NCBI GenBank assembly: GCA_046728115.1
Contig: JBKPDW010000128.1
Span: 1-11,169 of the forward strand
Origin: CAVSWN01 sp046728115
Lineage (GTDB): Bacteria > Acidobacteriota > Vicinamibacteria > Vicinamibacterales > CAVVIG01
Direction: 5' to 3'
DNA: 11,169 bases
Shown: one piece after another, positions 1-7,589 of the stretch
Position numbering within the stretch: position 1 is the stretch's first letter
Layout: the number at the start of each line of letters is the position of its first letter
The notes under the pieces: generated by a model
What the model saw: the letters and a program-made list of their open reading frames with translations, nothing else
What the model was told of the DNA's origin: nothing
The model's database searches: none
Position numbers and translations under genes: made by a program

Positions 1-2346
1 CGCCTCCATGGGCACGTCGAACTCCATCGGCTTGATTGGCAACTCTTTCTTCAGGAGTGGATGGATCTCGTACGTCTCGTTCGCGACGAGCCGTATGAGA
101 CCGTTCATGCTGAACACATCGCCGGCATAGACGACACGCACACGATAGCGCGCCGTTCGATCCAGTCCGGAGTAGCGCATCTCCAAGGGCGTATCCCAAA
201 ACGATTCGGCGTGCGTCATCCATGACAGCCGCCAGTCGGGAGCGTAGCCAAAACCCGTCAGCGTGGACTTGAAACGTTGCGGATCCTCCTCGTACGGCAG
301 ACCCTTCACGAGATGCGGCTGCTGCGACGGGTTGCCGAGATCATCGTAAAAGCCGCCCACGCCAGGATCAGTCCAGTGGACGATGCGTTCGATGGCAGCG
401 AGCCTTTCCGCTTCGCTTGCGAGCGCTGCCGCTTCGGCGAAACGTGCGATGAGCCATCCTCTGTTGTTCAGTGGCGTCTCGAAGCTGTCGAGTGTGGCGC
501 CGCGGCCGATCGCGATCGCACGATAGCGCTCGACGCTCAGCTGCTGCCGAATGCTTTGAAACAGCGCTTCCGCAAGAACGTAGACTTGCTGACGCCACTC
601 GAGGGAAGGGCGAACCTGTGCCTCGTCCAGAATCCGCGCGGCTGCCGCGAGCGCCTCGCGCGATTCGCCGTTCCTCGCCACGCGCAGCCGTTCGAGCGCC
701 CGCTCTTCAATCGCCGTCTCGTGCAGCAGCCTGCTGCGCACGTGCGCGTCATAGTAGGCGCGGTACAGCGCCTGTTGAAAGCGCCAGTTGCGCAAGTCTG
801 CCGGCGATGCGGCGCGCTCCATTGCTTGGAACTGCTCTAGCGTCGCATAGACGGATGCACTGGCCGCGAGAGGGCCCCTCCAGTTGCGCTCGAGCGCGAG
901 CAGGCCTTGTGCAAACGAGTCGGTGTAGGCGGGCCCCACGAAGTAGCGGCTGTACTCGCGCAGAATCTGCAGCACATCGCTCTTCGGGTCCCATCCGAGC
1001 GCACTCCACACCACCTTGTTCACATCGTCGTTGCATCCCTCCGAGTAGGTGATGAAGTCGCTTGCGTATGGCTGTGCGGCGCGGAAGATCACCGCTTCAT
1101 CGATCGGCCGGGGATTGATCTGCTCGCGTTGTGACGTGAGCGCGTGCGCGACGTCCCAGTCCTGTACCGGGTACTGAGAGCGAAGGCTGTGCGTGATGTC
1201 CGGATAGTGCCGGATGCGATATCGATTTGGCACTCTTGCGCGCAACACGGGCAAGCTATCGCGGACCTGAGGTCCGAAGACGACGCCGGTGAGCCACGCG
1301 GGTTCCTTCTGCAGAATCTGGTAGAACTGATCTATCCACTCCTTGGTAAAACCCTGCGGCGACATCCACATCTGAAGCTTCGGATGGTATCTGCGCAGGT
1401 TCGCGGTCTGCTTCTCCAGCAGCGCCATCAGATGCCGCGGTTCAGTGTGACCGGGATCCCCGCCCGGCACGAAAACGGCGTCCACGCGAGGCAGTTTTGA
1501 CAGAACATCCGTCCACTCTTTGAGGGCGAAGTCGACCTGCTTCGGATCCCTGTAGTCGTTGTCGAGCGCGGGGTACCAGACCCAGACGTCCTGACCGTAT
1601 TCGTTTGCGATGCGCGACATTTCAACCATCATCTGGATCTGAGGAAGCGGGAAGTGCGGGCTGTCCGCCGCATCGTCCGACCGCGGAGGGATCAGCTCGA
1701 TCGCGTTGGTGCCGAAGATCGCGAGGTCGCGGATGTACTGCTCCCACATCGCCACGTCCCACGCGTCGTAGGAGTTCGTCTTGGGCCGGTAGCCAAGCTG
1801 ATGCCCTCGGAGCGCAACTTGTGGTGTCGAAACAATCGAGAAGGTGGCCGGCACTTGTACCGAGCCGCGGCTCATCTGCAATTCGCGCAGCAGCCTGCCC
1901 GCGCCGAACAGGACTCCTCGCGAGTCGGCTCCTAGGACGAGCACGGTTGGCGCATCACGCTCTGCAGCGCTGACGATGATTCGATATCCCTCGGCGCCGG
2001 GCGCACTGGCGGGTGCGGCGTTGCGCAGTCCGGCCGCCGCCCAGCCTGAAGCTGTTGCGAGTGGTCCCATCCCGATGACGGGTACCGGATCGGTCGGCCA
2101 TTCTGACGCCACCGGCAATCGGACCGTCGTGCGCCTTTCTATCTCTTCAACCAGTACCCGCACTGCGGTCCGCTCGGGAACGGTCAGCGTGGATGGCGTA
2201 ACGATCGTGGCGCGCGTGACATCGACCAGCGACGAAGCAGCGTCGGCCGGTGCGGAAGGCACGGTTCCCCGTTGCGCTCCCGCACCCGGCGGTGCCAGAA
2301 CGACAACTGCGGCCAGGAACGGGCCGCTGTACCTTCGCCAGTTCAT
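1..2346 (-). CDS. Secreted glycoside-hydrolase-like protein (GH20/GH67-type N-terminal domain plus predicted TIM barrel), 3'-truncated by window edge
   Basis: The frame is open from the ATG at 2346 to base 1 (782 codons, no stop), so the C-terminus is missing; the upstream in-frame stop is at 2389-2391 and no other ATG lies between. Residues 1-24 are a Sec-type signal peptide (basic MNWRR, hydrophobic FLAAVVVLAP, cleavage after AGA). Residues about 40-175 resemble the zincin-like domain that precedes the catalytic barrel in GH20 and GH67 enzymes, including LGADSRGVLFGAGRLLREL at 139-157. A probable TIM barrel follows from about 180 (RGHQLGYRPKTNSYDAW; FGTNAIELIPP; QDVWVWYPALDNDY). Residues 295-300 read GGDPGH, where GH20 enzymes have the catalytic GGDE. 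Later blocks (YSEGCNDDVNK at 434-444; GGFYDDLGNPSQQPHLV near 690) look like conserved blocks of uncharacterised glycan-active proteins. Substrate is unknown; polysaccharide or glycoside breakdown outside the cytoplasm is inferred. The reading frame and export are certain, the class is likely, the activity is unproven. Confidence 0.75.
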   Translation of the reverse strand, partial: MNWRRYSGPFLAAVVVLAPPGAGAQRGTVPSAPADAASSLVDVTRATIVTPSTLTVPERTAVRVLVEEIERRTTVRLPVASEWPTDPVPVIGMGPLATASGWAAAGLRNAAPASAPGAEGYRIIVSAAERDAPTVLVLGADSRGVLFGAGRLLRELQMSRGSVQVPATFSIVSTPQVALRGHQLGYRPKTNSYDAWDVAMWEQYIRDLAIFGTNAIELIPPRSDDAADSPHFPLPQIQMMVEMSRIANEYGQDVWVWYPALDNDYRDPKQVDFALKEWTDVLSKLPRVDAVFVPGGDPGHTEPRHLMALLEKQTANLRRYHPKLQMWMSPQGFTKEWIDQFYQILQKEPAWLTGVVFGPQVRDSLPVLRARVPNRYRIRHYPDITHSLRSQYPVQDWDVAHALTSQREQINPRPIDEAVIFRAAQPYASDFITYSEGCNDDVNKVVWSALGWDPKSDVLQILREYSRYFVGPAYTDSFAQGLLALERNWRGPLAASASVYATLEQFQAMERAASPADLRNWRFQQALYRAYYDAHVRSRLLHETAIEERALERLRVARNGESREALAAAARILDEAQVRPSLEWRQQVYVLAEALFQSIRQQLSVERYRAIAIGRGATLDSFETPLNNRGWLIARFAEAAALASEAERLAAIERIVHWTDPGVGGFYDDLGNPSQQPHLVKGLPYEEDPQRFKSTLTGFGYAPDWRLSWMTHAESFWDTPLEMRYSGLDRTARYRVRVVYAGDVFSMNGLIRLVANETYEIHPLLKKELPIKPMEFDVPMEA

Positions 2347-2550
2347 CTCAGTCAGGGTTCTTGCTGTCCATCGGTTCCGCAGTGCAACTCAATCGAGCGA
2401 TCGGAAGCAGCGCGCCGAACCGGCCATATCATGAACCTGCTGTCCGGGTTCAGCAAAGCGTTTCGATTTGAATCGTCGGTGCGTTGATTCTTCGGGGACC
2501 GGGTCCGCCGTGTTGATGTCATCTCGGGCTCGCGAACGTCGCCGCGACCA

Positions 2551-3179
2551 TCATCTGCGTGCCCACCGATTCAGGAATTCGTCTACCAGTGGTGCTACCT
2601 CACGCCTCGCGTCAAACCGCTCGGCACCTTGCGCCGACAGGCGATCGTAGGGTGTGTGCGCATGTCGTACATGAGCGCGCACGGCGAGCTCCACGGCGTT
2701 CTCGTCGAGTGACCTCGAACTTCCTCCAGGCGTATGGTCCGGGTTACGCGGATTGCGGGTGGGAGGCGGTCTACGGTACGCGAACGCAGCAGTGTGCGTC
2801 TTGCCGAGGAGCACGCCGCCGCGCAGCCTCAAGTCGTGGACGATGGCCGCGTCGCGGGTGCCGATTCGACCCTTGTAGACTGGCGACCCATACTCGGTGG
2901 CCAGACCTTTCGTTTCGATGACGTCTTTCACACCAAATGGGATGCCGGACAGAGCGCCATTCCCAATGGGCTCCTGGGAAGGACCTGAACCCACGCATGG
3001 ATGTCCGGATCCAGCGTCCGAATGCGATCGAGCAGCAGGGGCAGTGCCGCAGCGCGCACCGTCAGCGACGCTTCTTTCCACTGAAGAAAGGTGTCCAGAG
3101 GCAGAGCCTGTGTCCGCGCTGAGCGGACGAACGCGAGAGATGACAGAAGAAACGTCCGCCGATCGATGCGGCGCGTCAT
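2551..3179 (-). pseudogene. Broken Tat-exported amidase (amidase-signature family) fused to a DUF2293-like C-terminal fragment
   Basis: From the ATG at 3179 the frame encodes MTRRIDRRTFLLSSLAF, a twin-arginine export signal, then an amidase N-terminal region ending in LDPDIHAWVQV. The frame is then lost: the matching continuation (GALSGIPFGVKDVIETKG, GSPVYKGRIGTRDAAIV, VLLGKTHTAAFAY, DHTPGGSS) lies in another minus-strand frame starting near 2985, which fits a one-base deletion around 2980-2985. The catalytic Lys (in LLGKT) remains, but homology stops just after GGSS near 2716, before the serine nucleophile. The rest (AVELAVRAHVRHAHTPYD to FLNRWARR, stop at 2551-2553) is not amidase-like; it resembles the end of DUF2293 proteins. 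About 630 bases remain of a gene that normally needs roughly 1.4 kb. It lies 44 bases after the hydrolase stop and was probably co-transcribed with it. A longer start at 3212 exists, but the Tat signal begins at 3179. Inactive as an amidase; the DUF2293 match is from memory and less certain. Confidence 0.8.
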
Positions 3180-3223
3180 GCTACTGACCCCGACAGAGCC
3201 GCTGTTCCACATGGCCTGCGAAT

Positions 3224-4507
3224 CTAACGTCTCGATTCAGGAGCCGTGTCGGCTAGCTGAAACACGCCGCGCTCGAAGGTGTCGTAGATTGCCAGCGCCT
3301 TCGTGTCGGAAAAGGGCAGGAACTGCATCATGGCGACGCCCGCTACGCCGCGCGCCGGATCGATCCAGAAGTACGTGTTGTAGATACCGCCCCAGCTCAG
3401 GCTGCCAGCAGACCGCTTGCCGGGCACGTGACTGCTCGTGATGAGGAATCCAAGTCCCCACTTGTCCTTCCCGTCGTCGACGAACGTGAAGTCCATGCTT
3501 CGGTCCGGTTGTGCGGTCTTGACGGCGCGGACGCCAACGTCGCCGATCTGGTTCCTGCTCATCAGCGCTACCGTGTCGGCGTTGAGAATCCGCGCGCCAT
3601 CGAGGGTGCCGCCATTCAGGATCATCCGCTCGAAACGGATGTAGTCGCTCGCTGTCGACGAAAGCCCGCCACCGCCGTTGAACGTCGTGGCGGGCGGCTG
3701 CGGTTGATTGGGTTGCTCGGTGAGTGGAGCATCGGCACGGCCACCCTCGCGGCGGTGGACCGTCACGAGACGCTGCTGTTTGACCGCAGGCACGTTGTAG
3801 AACGTATCGGCCATCCGTAGCGGCGTGAAGATGTGCTCGCGGAAGTAGTCCTCCAGATTCTTGCCGGACAGCTTCTCCACCAGCCGCCCCAGCCAGTCGA
3901 CGCTCGTCCCGTAAATCCATTGCGTCCCAGGCTCGAAAAGGAGCGGCCCCGCCTTGTACTCCTTGCCGTCGCGCGGCTTGAAGTCGCGCACGATCGGACT
4001 GGTAAACGGATATCCGAGGCCGGACGTGTGGGTGAAGAGATGCCGGATCGTGATCTTGTTCGCTGCCGGCCGCAAGCTGTATCCGCCAGTTGTGCTGTCG
4101 AACGATTCGAACACCATGAGGTTGGCCAGATCCGGGAGGTACTTCTCGGCCGGTTCATCGAGGGCGAAACGGCCCTTTTCGTAGAACTGCAGCGCGGCGA
4201 CGGAAGTCACAGCCTTGGTCATCGAGGCGATCCGGAACAGCGCGTCTGCCGTCATCGGACGCTCGCGTCCAACCTCCGCCCTGCCAAATACTCCCTGATA
4301 CAGAATGCGGTCGCGGTTGGTAGCGATGACGACCAGCCCGGGGACGTCGCCGCGCGCCACGGCGGCGGATAGCTTCTCATCGAGCGACGCAGCAGGCGTC
4401 TGGCGTCGTTCGACCTGAGCAAGCTGCGTGGCGCGGATAGCGGTGGTGAGAAGGAGGAGCGCGGCGCCAACCTCCTTGATCCATCTGCGTCGCGAGATGG
4501 TGGTCAT
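3224..4507 (-). CDS. Exported serine hydrolase, beta-lactamase class C / penicillin-binding-protein-like family
   Basis: 427 residues, a usual length for this family. The N-terminus MTTISRRRWIKEVGAALLLL is a twin-arginine-type signal, so the folded enzyme is probably exported. The nucleophile motif SxxK is SMTK (Ser95, Lys98), in the context FRIASMTKAVTS. The Tyr motif is Tyr199 in WIYGTSVDWLG, differing from the usual Y-S/A-N. HLFTHTSGLGYPF (156-168) is the family's HLLTHTSGL block. The third motif, normally HxG or KTG, is probably SWGG at 371-374 (LSWGGIYNTYFWIDP). Such enzymes include esterases, D-amino-acid peptidases and rarely true beta-lactamases; the substrate cannot be told from sequence and antibiotic resistance should not be assumed. 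The start at 4507 has only a weak ribosome site but gives a complete Tat signal. The gene is divergent from the M16 pair (88 bases between starts) and precedes the amidase remnant on the same strand. Confidence 0.9.
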   Translation of the reverse strand: MTTISRRRWIKEVGAALLLLTTAIRATQLAQVERRQTPAASLDEKLSAAVARGDVPGLVVIATNRDRILYQGVFGRAEVGRERPMTADALFRIASMTKAVTSVAALQFYEKGRFALDEPAEKYLPDLANLMVFESFDSTTGGYSLRPAANKITIRHLFTHTSGLGYPFTSPIVRDFKPRDGKEYKAGPLLFEPGTQWIYGTSVDWLGRLVEKLSGKNLEDYFREHIFTPLRMADTFYNVPAVKQQRLVTVHRREGGRADAPLTEQPNQPQPPATTFNGGGGLSSTASDYIRFERMILNGGTLDGARILNADTVALMSRNQIGDVGVRAVKTAQPDRSMDFTFVDDGKDKWGLGFLITSSHVPGKRSAGSLSWGGIYNTYFWIDPARGVAGVAMMQFLPFSDTKALAIYDTFERGVFQLADTAPESRR

Positions 4508-4565
4508 ATTCGACTTCGGTGCGGGTTGGATTATGAACTGGAGGGCCCTTGAAGCGGTAGTTGGC

Positions 4566-4571
4566 TATAAT
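4566..4571 (+). promoter_or_regulatory. Probable -10 box (TATAAT) for the M16 gene pair
   Basis: A perfect TATAAT sits 24 bases before the ATG at 4596, in the 88-base gap between the divergent hydrolase and M16 genes. Transcription starting 6-8 bases downstream would give a leader of about 18 bases that contains the AGGAGG site. No good -35 box lies at 16-18 bases; TTGAAG at 4549-4554 is too close. On the other strand CATAAT (4530-4535) could serve the hydrolase gene, but this is weak. Confidence 0.5.
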
Positions 4572-4583
4572 CGCAGCCAGTCC

Positions 4584-4589
4584 AGGAGG
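4584..4589 (+). promoter_or_regulatory. Ribosome binding site AGGAGG deciding the M16 start
   Basis: A consensus AGGAGG six bases before the ATG at 4596. It selects this start over the ATG codons that lie further upstream in the same open frame; the next residues also form a signal peptide. Confidence 0.85.
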
Positions 4590-4595
4590 CGTTCG

Positions 4596-5948
4596 ATGGG
4601 CAATCTTCAGCGTCGGCTGATCGCCGGTCTCGCGGCGGCCGTCCTCCTCAGCGGCTCCCTCTCCGCACTCACCCCGCCATCGGTCAAGTTCACCGACACG
4701 AAGCTGCAGAACGGCTTGCGGCTCATCGTGGCCGAGGATCATGTCGCTCCCGTCTTTTCGGTGGCGGTGGTTTACAACGTCGGCTCGCGCAACGAGCGCC
4801 CTGGCCGTACAGGCTTCGCGCACCTGTTCGAGCACATGATGTTCAAAGGCTCCGAGAACGTTGGGCCGGGCGAGCACTTCTACACGGTGTTCAGCAATGG
4901 CGGCACGATGAACGGCACGACCGACAAGGAGCGCACGCTGTACTTCGAGACGATGCCCGCCAATCAGCTCGAGGCGGCGATTTTCCTCGAAGCCGATCGG
5001 ATGCGATCGCTTGCGATCATGAAGGAGAACCTCGACAACCAGCGCAACGCCGTGCAGGAAGAGCGCCGCCAGGGACTCGACAACCAGCCCTACGGCCGCA
5101 CCAACGAGGCGATCGACGAGCTGGCGTTCGACAACACCGCGTACAAGCATTCCGTAATCGGATCGATGGACGATCTGAATGCGGCTGCAACGGAGGATGT
5201 GGCGGCCTTTTTCCACACGTACTACGCGCCGAACAACGCCATCCTCGCTATCGCTGGTGACGTCACGGCCGCCAAGGTGGGGGAGCTCGTGCGCAAGTAC
5301 TTCGAATCGATTCCGGCCCAGCCAGCGCCGCCTGCCGTGGATGTCAGCCAGCCGCCACAGAACGGCGAGCGTCGGGTGAGCCTCGAGGACGCGCTCGCTC
5401 GACTGCCGCGCCTCGACATCAGCTATCGCATCCCGCCGACGCTTTCACCCGACGACGATTCGATCGACGTGTTGACCCGAGTGATGGCAGGCGGCCGCAG
5501 TTCGCGGTTCTACGAGAAAATCGTCCGGCAGAAGCAACTCGCTGTGAACGTGGGAGCCTTCACACCCGACAGCCGCGGCCCCCGACTCATCCGCATAATC
5601 GCTACACCGTCGCCCGGAAAATCGCTTGAAGAACTCGAAGCCGCCATCTACGCGGAGATCGAGCTGATGAAAGCCCAGCCGATTGCCGATTGGGAGCTCG
5701 AGAAGGCCCGGAACGCCGCCCAGCGGCAATTCGTAGGTCAGCTGGGCCAGTCGCTTTCGCGCGCCATCAACCTGGCGGAGTACGCGCTGATCTATGACGA
5801 TCCGGGAATGATCAACAAGCGGTGGGATCGGATCGCCAAGTTGAGCGCGGTCGACGTCCAGCGCGTCGCGAAACAGTACCTGACGGTCGACAACCGGAGC
5901 GTGATCGTCACACGTCCGAAGGCGGGACCTGGAAGAGGAGGGCTGTAA
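4596..5948 (+). CDS. M16 family zinc metallopeptidase, catalytic subunit
   Basis: 450 residues, the usual length for an M16B (PqqL/YmxG/MPP-like) half-size subunit. A Sec signal peptide occupies residues 1-24 (MGNLQRRLIAGLAAAVLLSG, cleavage after LSA), placing it in the periplasm. The inverted zinc motif HxxEH is intact: His76, Glu79 (catalytic base) and His80 in FAHLFEHMMFKGS, with the third ligand Glu156 in NAVQEERR, 80 residues after the first His as in pitrilysin. The C-terminal domain reads IVRQKQLAVNV at 309-319, where M16 subunits that bind substrate have LREEKGLAY; the Arg and Tyr of that pair are both Val here (310 and 317). The protein should therefore need a partner, and the next gene supplies those residues. 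The stop TAA overlaps the next ATG by one base (TAATG), so the two are translationally coupled. Substrate is unknown; degradation or processing of exported peptides is likely. Confidence 0.93.
   Translation: MGNLQRRLIAGLAAAVLLSGSLSALTPPSVKFTDTKLQNGLRLIVAEDHVAPVFSVAVVYNVGSRNERPGRTGFAHLFEHMMFKGSENVGPGEHFYTVFSNGGTMNGTTDKERTLYFETMPANQLEAAIFLEADRMRSLAIMKENLDNQRNAVQEERRQGLDNQPYGRTNEAIDELAFDNTAYKHSVIGSMDDLNAAATEDVAAFFHTYYAPNNAILAIAGDVTAAKVGELVRKYFESIPAQPAPPAVDVSQPPQNGERRVSLEDALARLPRLDISYRIPPTLSPDDDSIDVLTRVMAGGRSSRFYEKIVRQKQLAVNVGAFTPDSRGPRLIRIIATPSPGKSLEELEAAIYAEIELMKAQPIADWELEKARNAAQRQFVGQLGQSLSRAINLAEYALIYDDPGMINKRWDRIAKLSAVDVQRVAKQYLTVDNRSVIVTRPKAGPGRGGL
5936..5941 (+). promoter_or_regulatory. 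Ribosome binding site AGGAGG for the second M16 gene
   Basis: AGGAGG lies six bases before the ATG at 5948, inside the end of the preceding gene. Motif and spacing are identical to those of the first gene, favouring equal translation of the two subunits. Confidence 0.8.
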
Positions 5949-7420
5949 TGTATCCCTCGCGCACGTTCGTCGCCGTCGCGCTCCTCGCTTGCGGCATGTC
6001 CATCGCGGCGCAAGAGCCGCCGAATCAGCCCTCGCCCACGCAAGGCGTTGTCAGAAAGGGCAAAGTGCCGGTGTCGAGCGAAATCCTGCGAGTCAAGCTG
6101 CCGAAGCCGACGGAAGTCGATCTTCCAAACGGCCTGCACCTCATGGTCCTCGAGGATCATCGCTTGCCGCAGATCTCGTTCCAGATCTTCATCCCAGGCG
6201 CGGGGGGCTACTACGATCCCGCCGAGGTGCCCGGCCTGGCAACGTTCGTCGCGGCGCTCGCCCGCGAGGGGACGGTCTCGCGGACGTCCGAGCAGATCTC
6301 ACAGCAGCTTGAAGTGATGGCGGCGACGCTGAACGTGTTGGCTGGCGCAGGGCCGGATGCGACCGCCACGGGGTCGTCGCTCACCGATCAATTCGACCGG
6401 CTGGTCGATATCGCCGCCGACGTGCTGCTACACCCGTCCTTTCCCGAGGACGAACTTGGACGCTACAAGCAAAGAACGCGCGCGCAGCTGACACAGCAGC
6501 GGGCGAACCCCGGGTTTCTGGCGGCGGAGCTGTTCAATCGTGTGGTGTACGGCGCGCATCCGGCGTCGCGCATCTCCCCAACAGTCGCCGCACTCGACGC
6601 AACAACGCACGAGGGCCTTGCGGCTTTTCACCGTTCGAGGTACGTGCCCGACCACGCGGGCATGGCGATTGCCGGTGACATTTCGCCGGCCGACGCGCGC
6701 AAGCTCGTCGAGGCCCGGTTCGGAGCCTGGACGAAATCGGGCGCGCCGCCCCCTGCCGTCTCGGATCCGGCCGAGCTCACAGCGCCGAAGATCGCATTCA
6801 TCGGCCGGCCCAGCTCAGTCCAGACGAATCTCATCGTCGGCACGCAGGCCATCGCACGTACGCATCCCGATTACGACGTCCTGTCGGTGATGAACAAGAT
6901 CATCGGCGGTGGGCCAACCGGCCGTTTGTTCATTCACCTGCGGGAGGAGAAGGGGTATACGTACGGCGCGAACAGCTCGCTGAATGCGCCCATGTTTCGC
7001 GGAAACTGGTCGGCGTCGACGAGCGTTCGCTCGGAGGTGACCGAGCCGGCGTTGCGCGACCTGCTCGCGGAAATCGCGCAGCTTCGCGACCAGCCGGTGT
7101 CGGACCAGGAGCTCGCTGACGCGAAACGATCCATGATCGCATCGTTCGCGCTGTCTCTCGAATCGCCGGCGCAGCTGCTGAATTATCACGTCACAGGATG
7201 GCGGTATAAGCTGGCACCGGATTACTGGGACAGGTATCCCGATCGTGTCTCGGCCGTCACGCACCAGCAGATTCAAGCCGCAGCGCGGAAGTATCTGGAT
7301 CCGCAGCGGATTCAAATTGTGGCCGTCGGCGACCCCAATCGGGTGGGGGATACGTTGAAGAAGCTCGGGACCGTCGAAGCATTCGACGTGGACGGCAAAC
7401 CGATCTCATCATCGTTTTGA
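5948..7420 (+). CDS. M16 family peptidase-like protein, non-catalytic partner subunit
   Basis: 490 residues. The N-terminus MYPSRTFVAVALLACGMSIAAQ is an export signal; cleavage after IAA is likely, although LLAC at 12-15 could be a weak lipobox, making it a lipoprotein. The two-domain M16 fold is clear: PTEVDLPNGLHLMVLEDH leads the first domain and PTGRLFIHLREEKGYTYG lies in the second. The zinc site is gone: the HxxEH position reads TFVAA (99-103, in GLATFVAALAREGT) and the third-ligand region has no Glu (RTRAQLTQQR). The substrate-binding pair Arg332 and Tyr339 (LREEKGYTYG) is present. This is the reverse of the upstream gene and matches known M16 heterodimers, in which one subunit carries zinc and the other the Arg/Tyr pair. 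The start at 5948 is chosen because of the AGGAGG, the signal peptide and the TAATG coupling; the frame is also open further upstream. It ends at a TGA facing the beta-barrel gene. Confidence 0.92.
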   Translation: MYPSRTFVAVALLACGMSIAAQEPPNQPSPTQGVVRKGKVPVSSEILRVKLPKPTEVDLPNGLHLMVLEDHRLPQISFQIFIPGAGGYYDPAEVPGLATFVAALAREGTVSRTSEQISQQLEVMAATLNVLAGAGPDATATGSSLTDQFDRLVDIAADVLLHPSFPEDELGRYKQRTRAQLTQQRANPGFLAAELFNRVVYGAHPASRISPTVAALDATTHEGLAAFHRSRYVPDHAGMAIAGDISPADARKLVEARFGAWTKSGAPPPAVSDPAELTAPKIAFIGRPSSVQTNLIVGTQAIARTHPDYDVLSVMNKIIGGGPTGRLFIHLREEKGYTYGANSSLNAPMFRGNWSASTSVRSEVTEPALRDLLAEIAQLRDQPVSDQELADAKRSMIASFALSLESPAQLLNYHVTGWRYKLAPDYWDRYPDRVSAVTHQQIQAAARKYLDPQRIQIVAVGDPNRVGDTLKKLGTVEAFDVDGKPISSSF

Positions 7421-7497
7421 GTGCAAGCAGACTGAGCGGAGAAGCCGGGGCCCATAGGACCTGACACATCGCTCGTCGATCTGCGGTTTGGTCAGAA

Positions 7498-7576
7498 GGG
7501 CTTTGCAACCGCAAAGTCGCAAAGCCCGCGAAGAACCCATGTGGATCGGTTTCTTTGCGGTCTTTGCGCCCTTTGC
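7498..7576. repeat. CTTTGC/GCAAAG palindromic repeat cluster between convergent genes
   Basis: Six copies of CTTTGC or its complement occur at 7501, 7511, 7519, 7553, 7562 and 7571. The left half (GCAAAG units, 7511-7524) and the right half (CTTTGC units, 7553-7576) form an imperfect inverted repeat around the spacer near 7530-7550, where AACC faces GGTT. A nested perfect hairpin, GGGCTTTGC (7498-7506) and GCAAAGCCC (7519-7527) with a 12-base loop, sits at the left end. No T-run follows, so it is not a classic terminator. Its position between two converging stops suits a REP-like element or a bidirectional 3' end. Dispersed repeats built on GCAAAGACGCAAAG-like units occur in other bacteria, but copy number here cannot be judged from one window. 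Confidence 0.7.
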
Positions 7577-7589
7577 ATTCAATGCGCGC

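Noticed and set aside
277..1500. Several plus-strand open frames of 75-193 codons at the left end
   Set aside because: They are shadows of the large minus-strand glycoside-hydrolase-like frame, which is open for 782 codons with a signal peptide and conserved-looking blocks.
2433..2451. GAACC/GGTTC short inverted repeat upstream of the glycoside-hydrolase-like gene
   Set aside because: Arms of five bases with a nine-base loop are expected by chance in a gap of this size, and no promoter element is clearly associated.
3228..4507. Possible antibiotic-resistance gene (beta-lactamase)
   Set aside because: The second and third motifs differ from true class C beta-lactamases, and the neighbours are ordinary housekeeping or catabolic hydrolases, not a resistance context.
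4377..5216. Minus-strand open frame of 279 codons opposite the hydrolase start and M16 gene
   Set aside because: It lies antisense to the HxxEH-encoding part of a well-supported M16 gene and across the hydrolase N-terminus. It has no recognisable motif or ribosome site. GC-rich DNA gives such long antisense frames.
7498..7527. Perfect nine-base-arm hairpin as a Rho-independent terminator
   Set aside because: Neither strand has a T-run after the stem, so I list it as part of the repeat rather than as a terminator.
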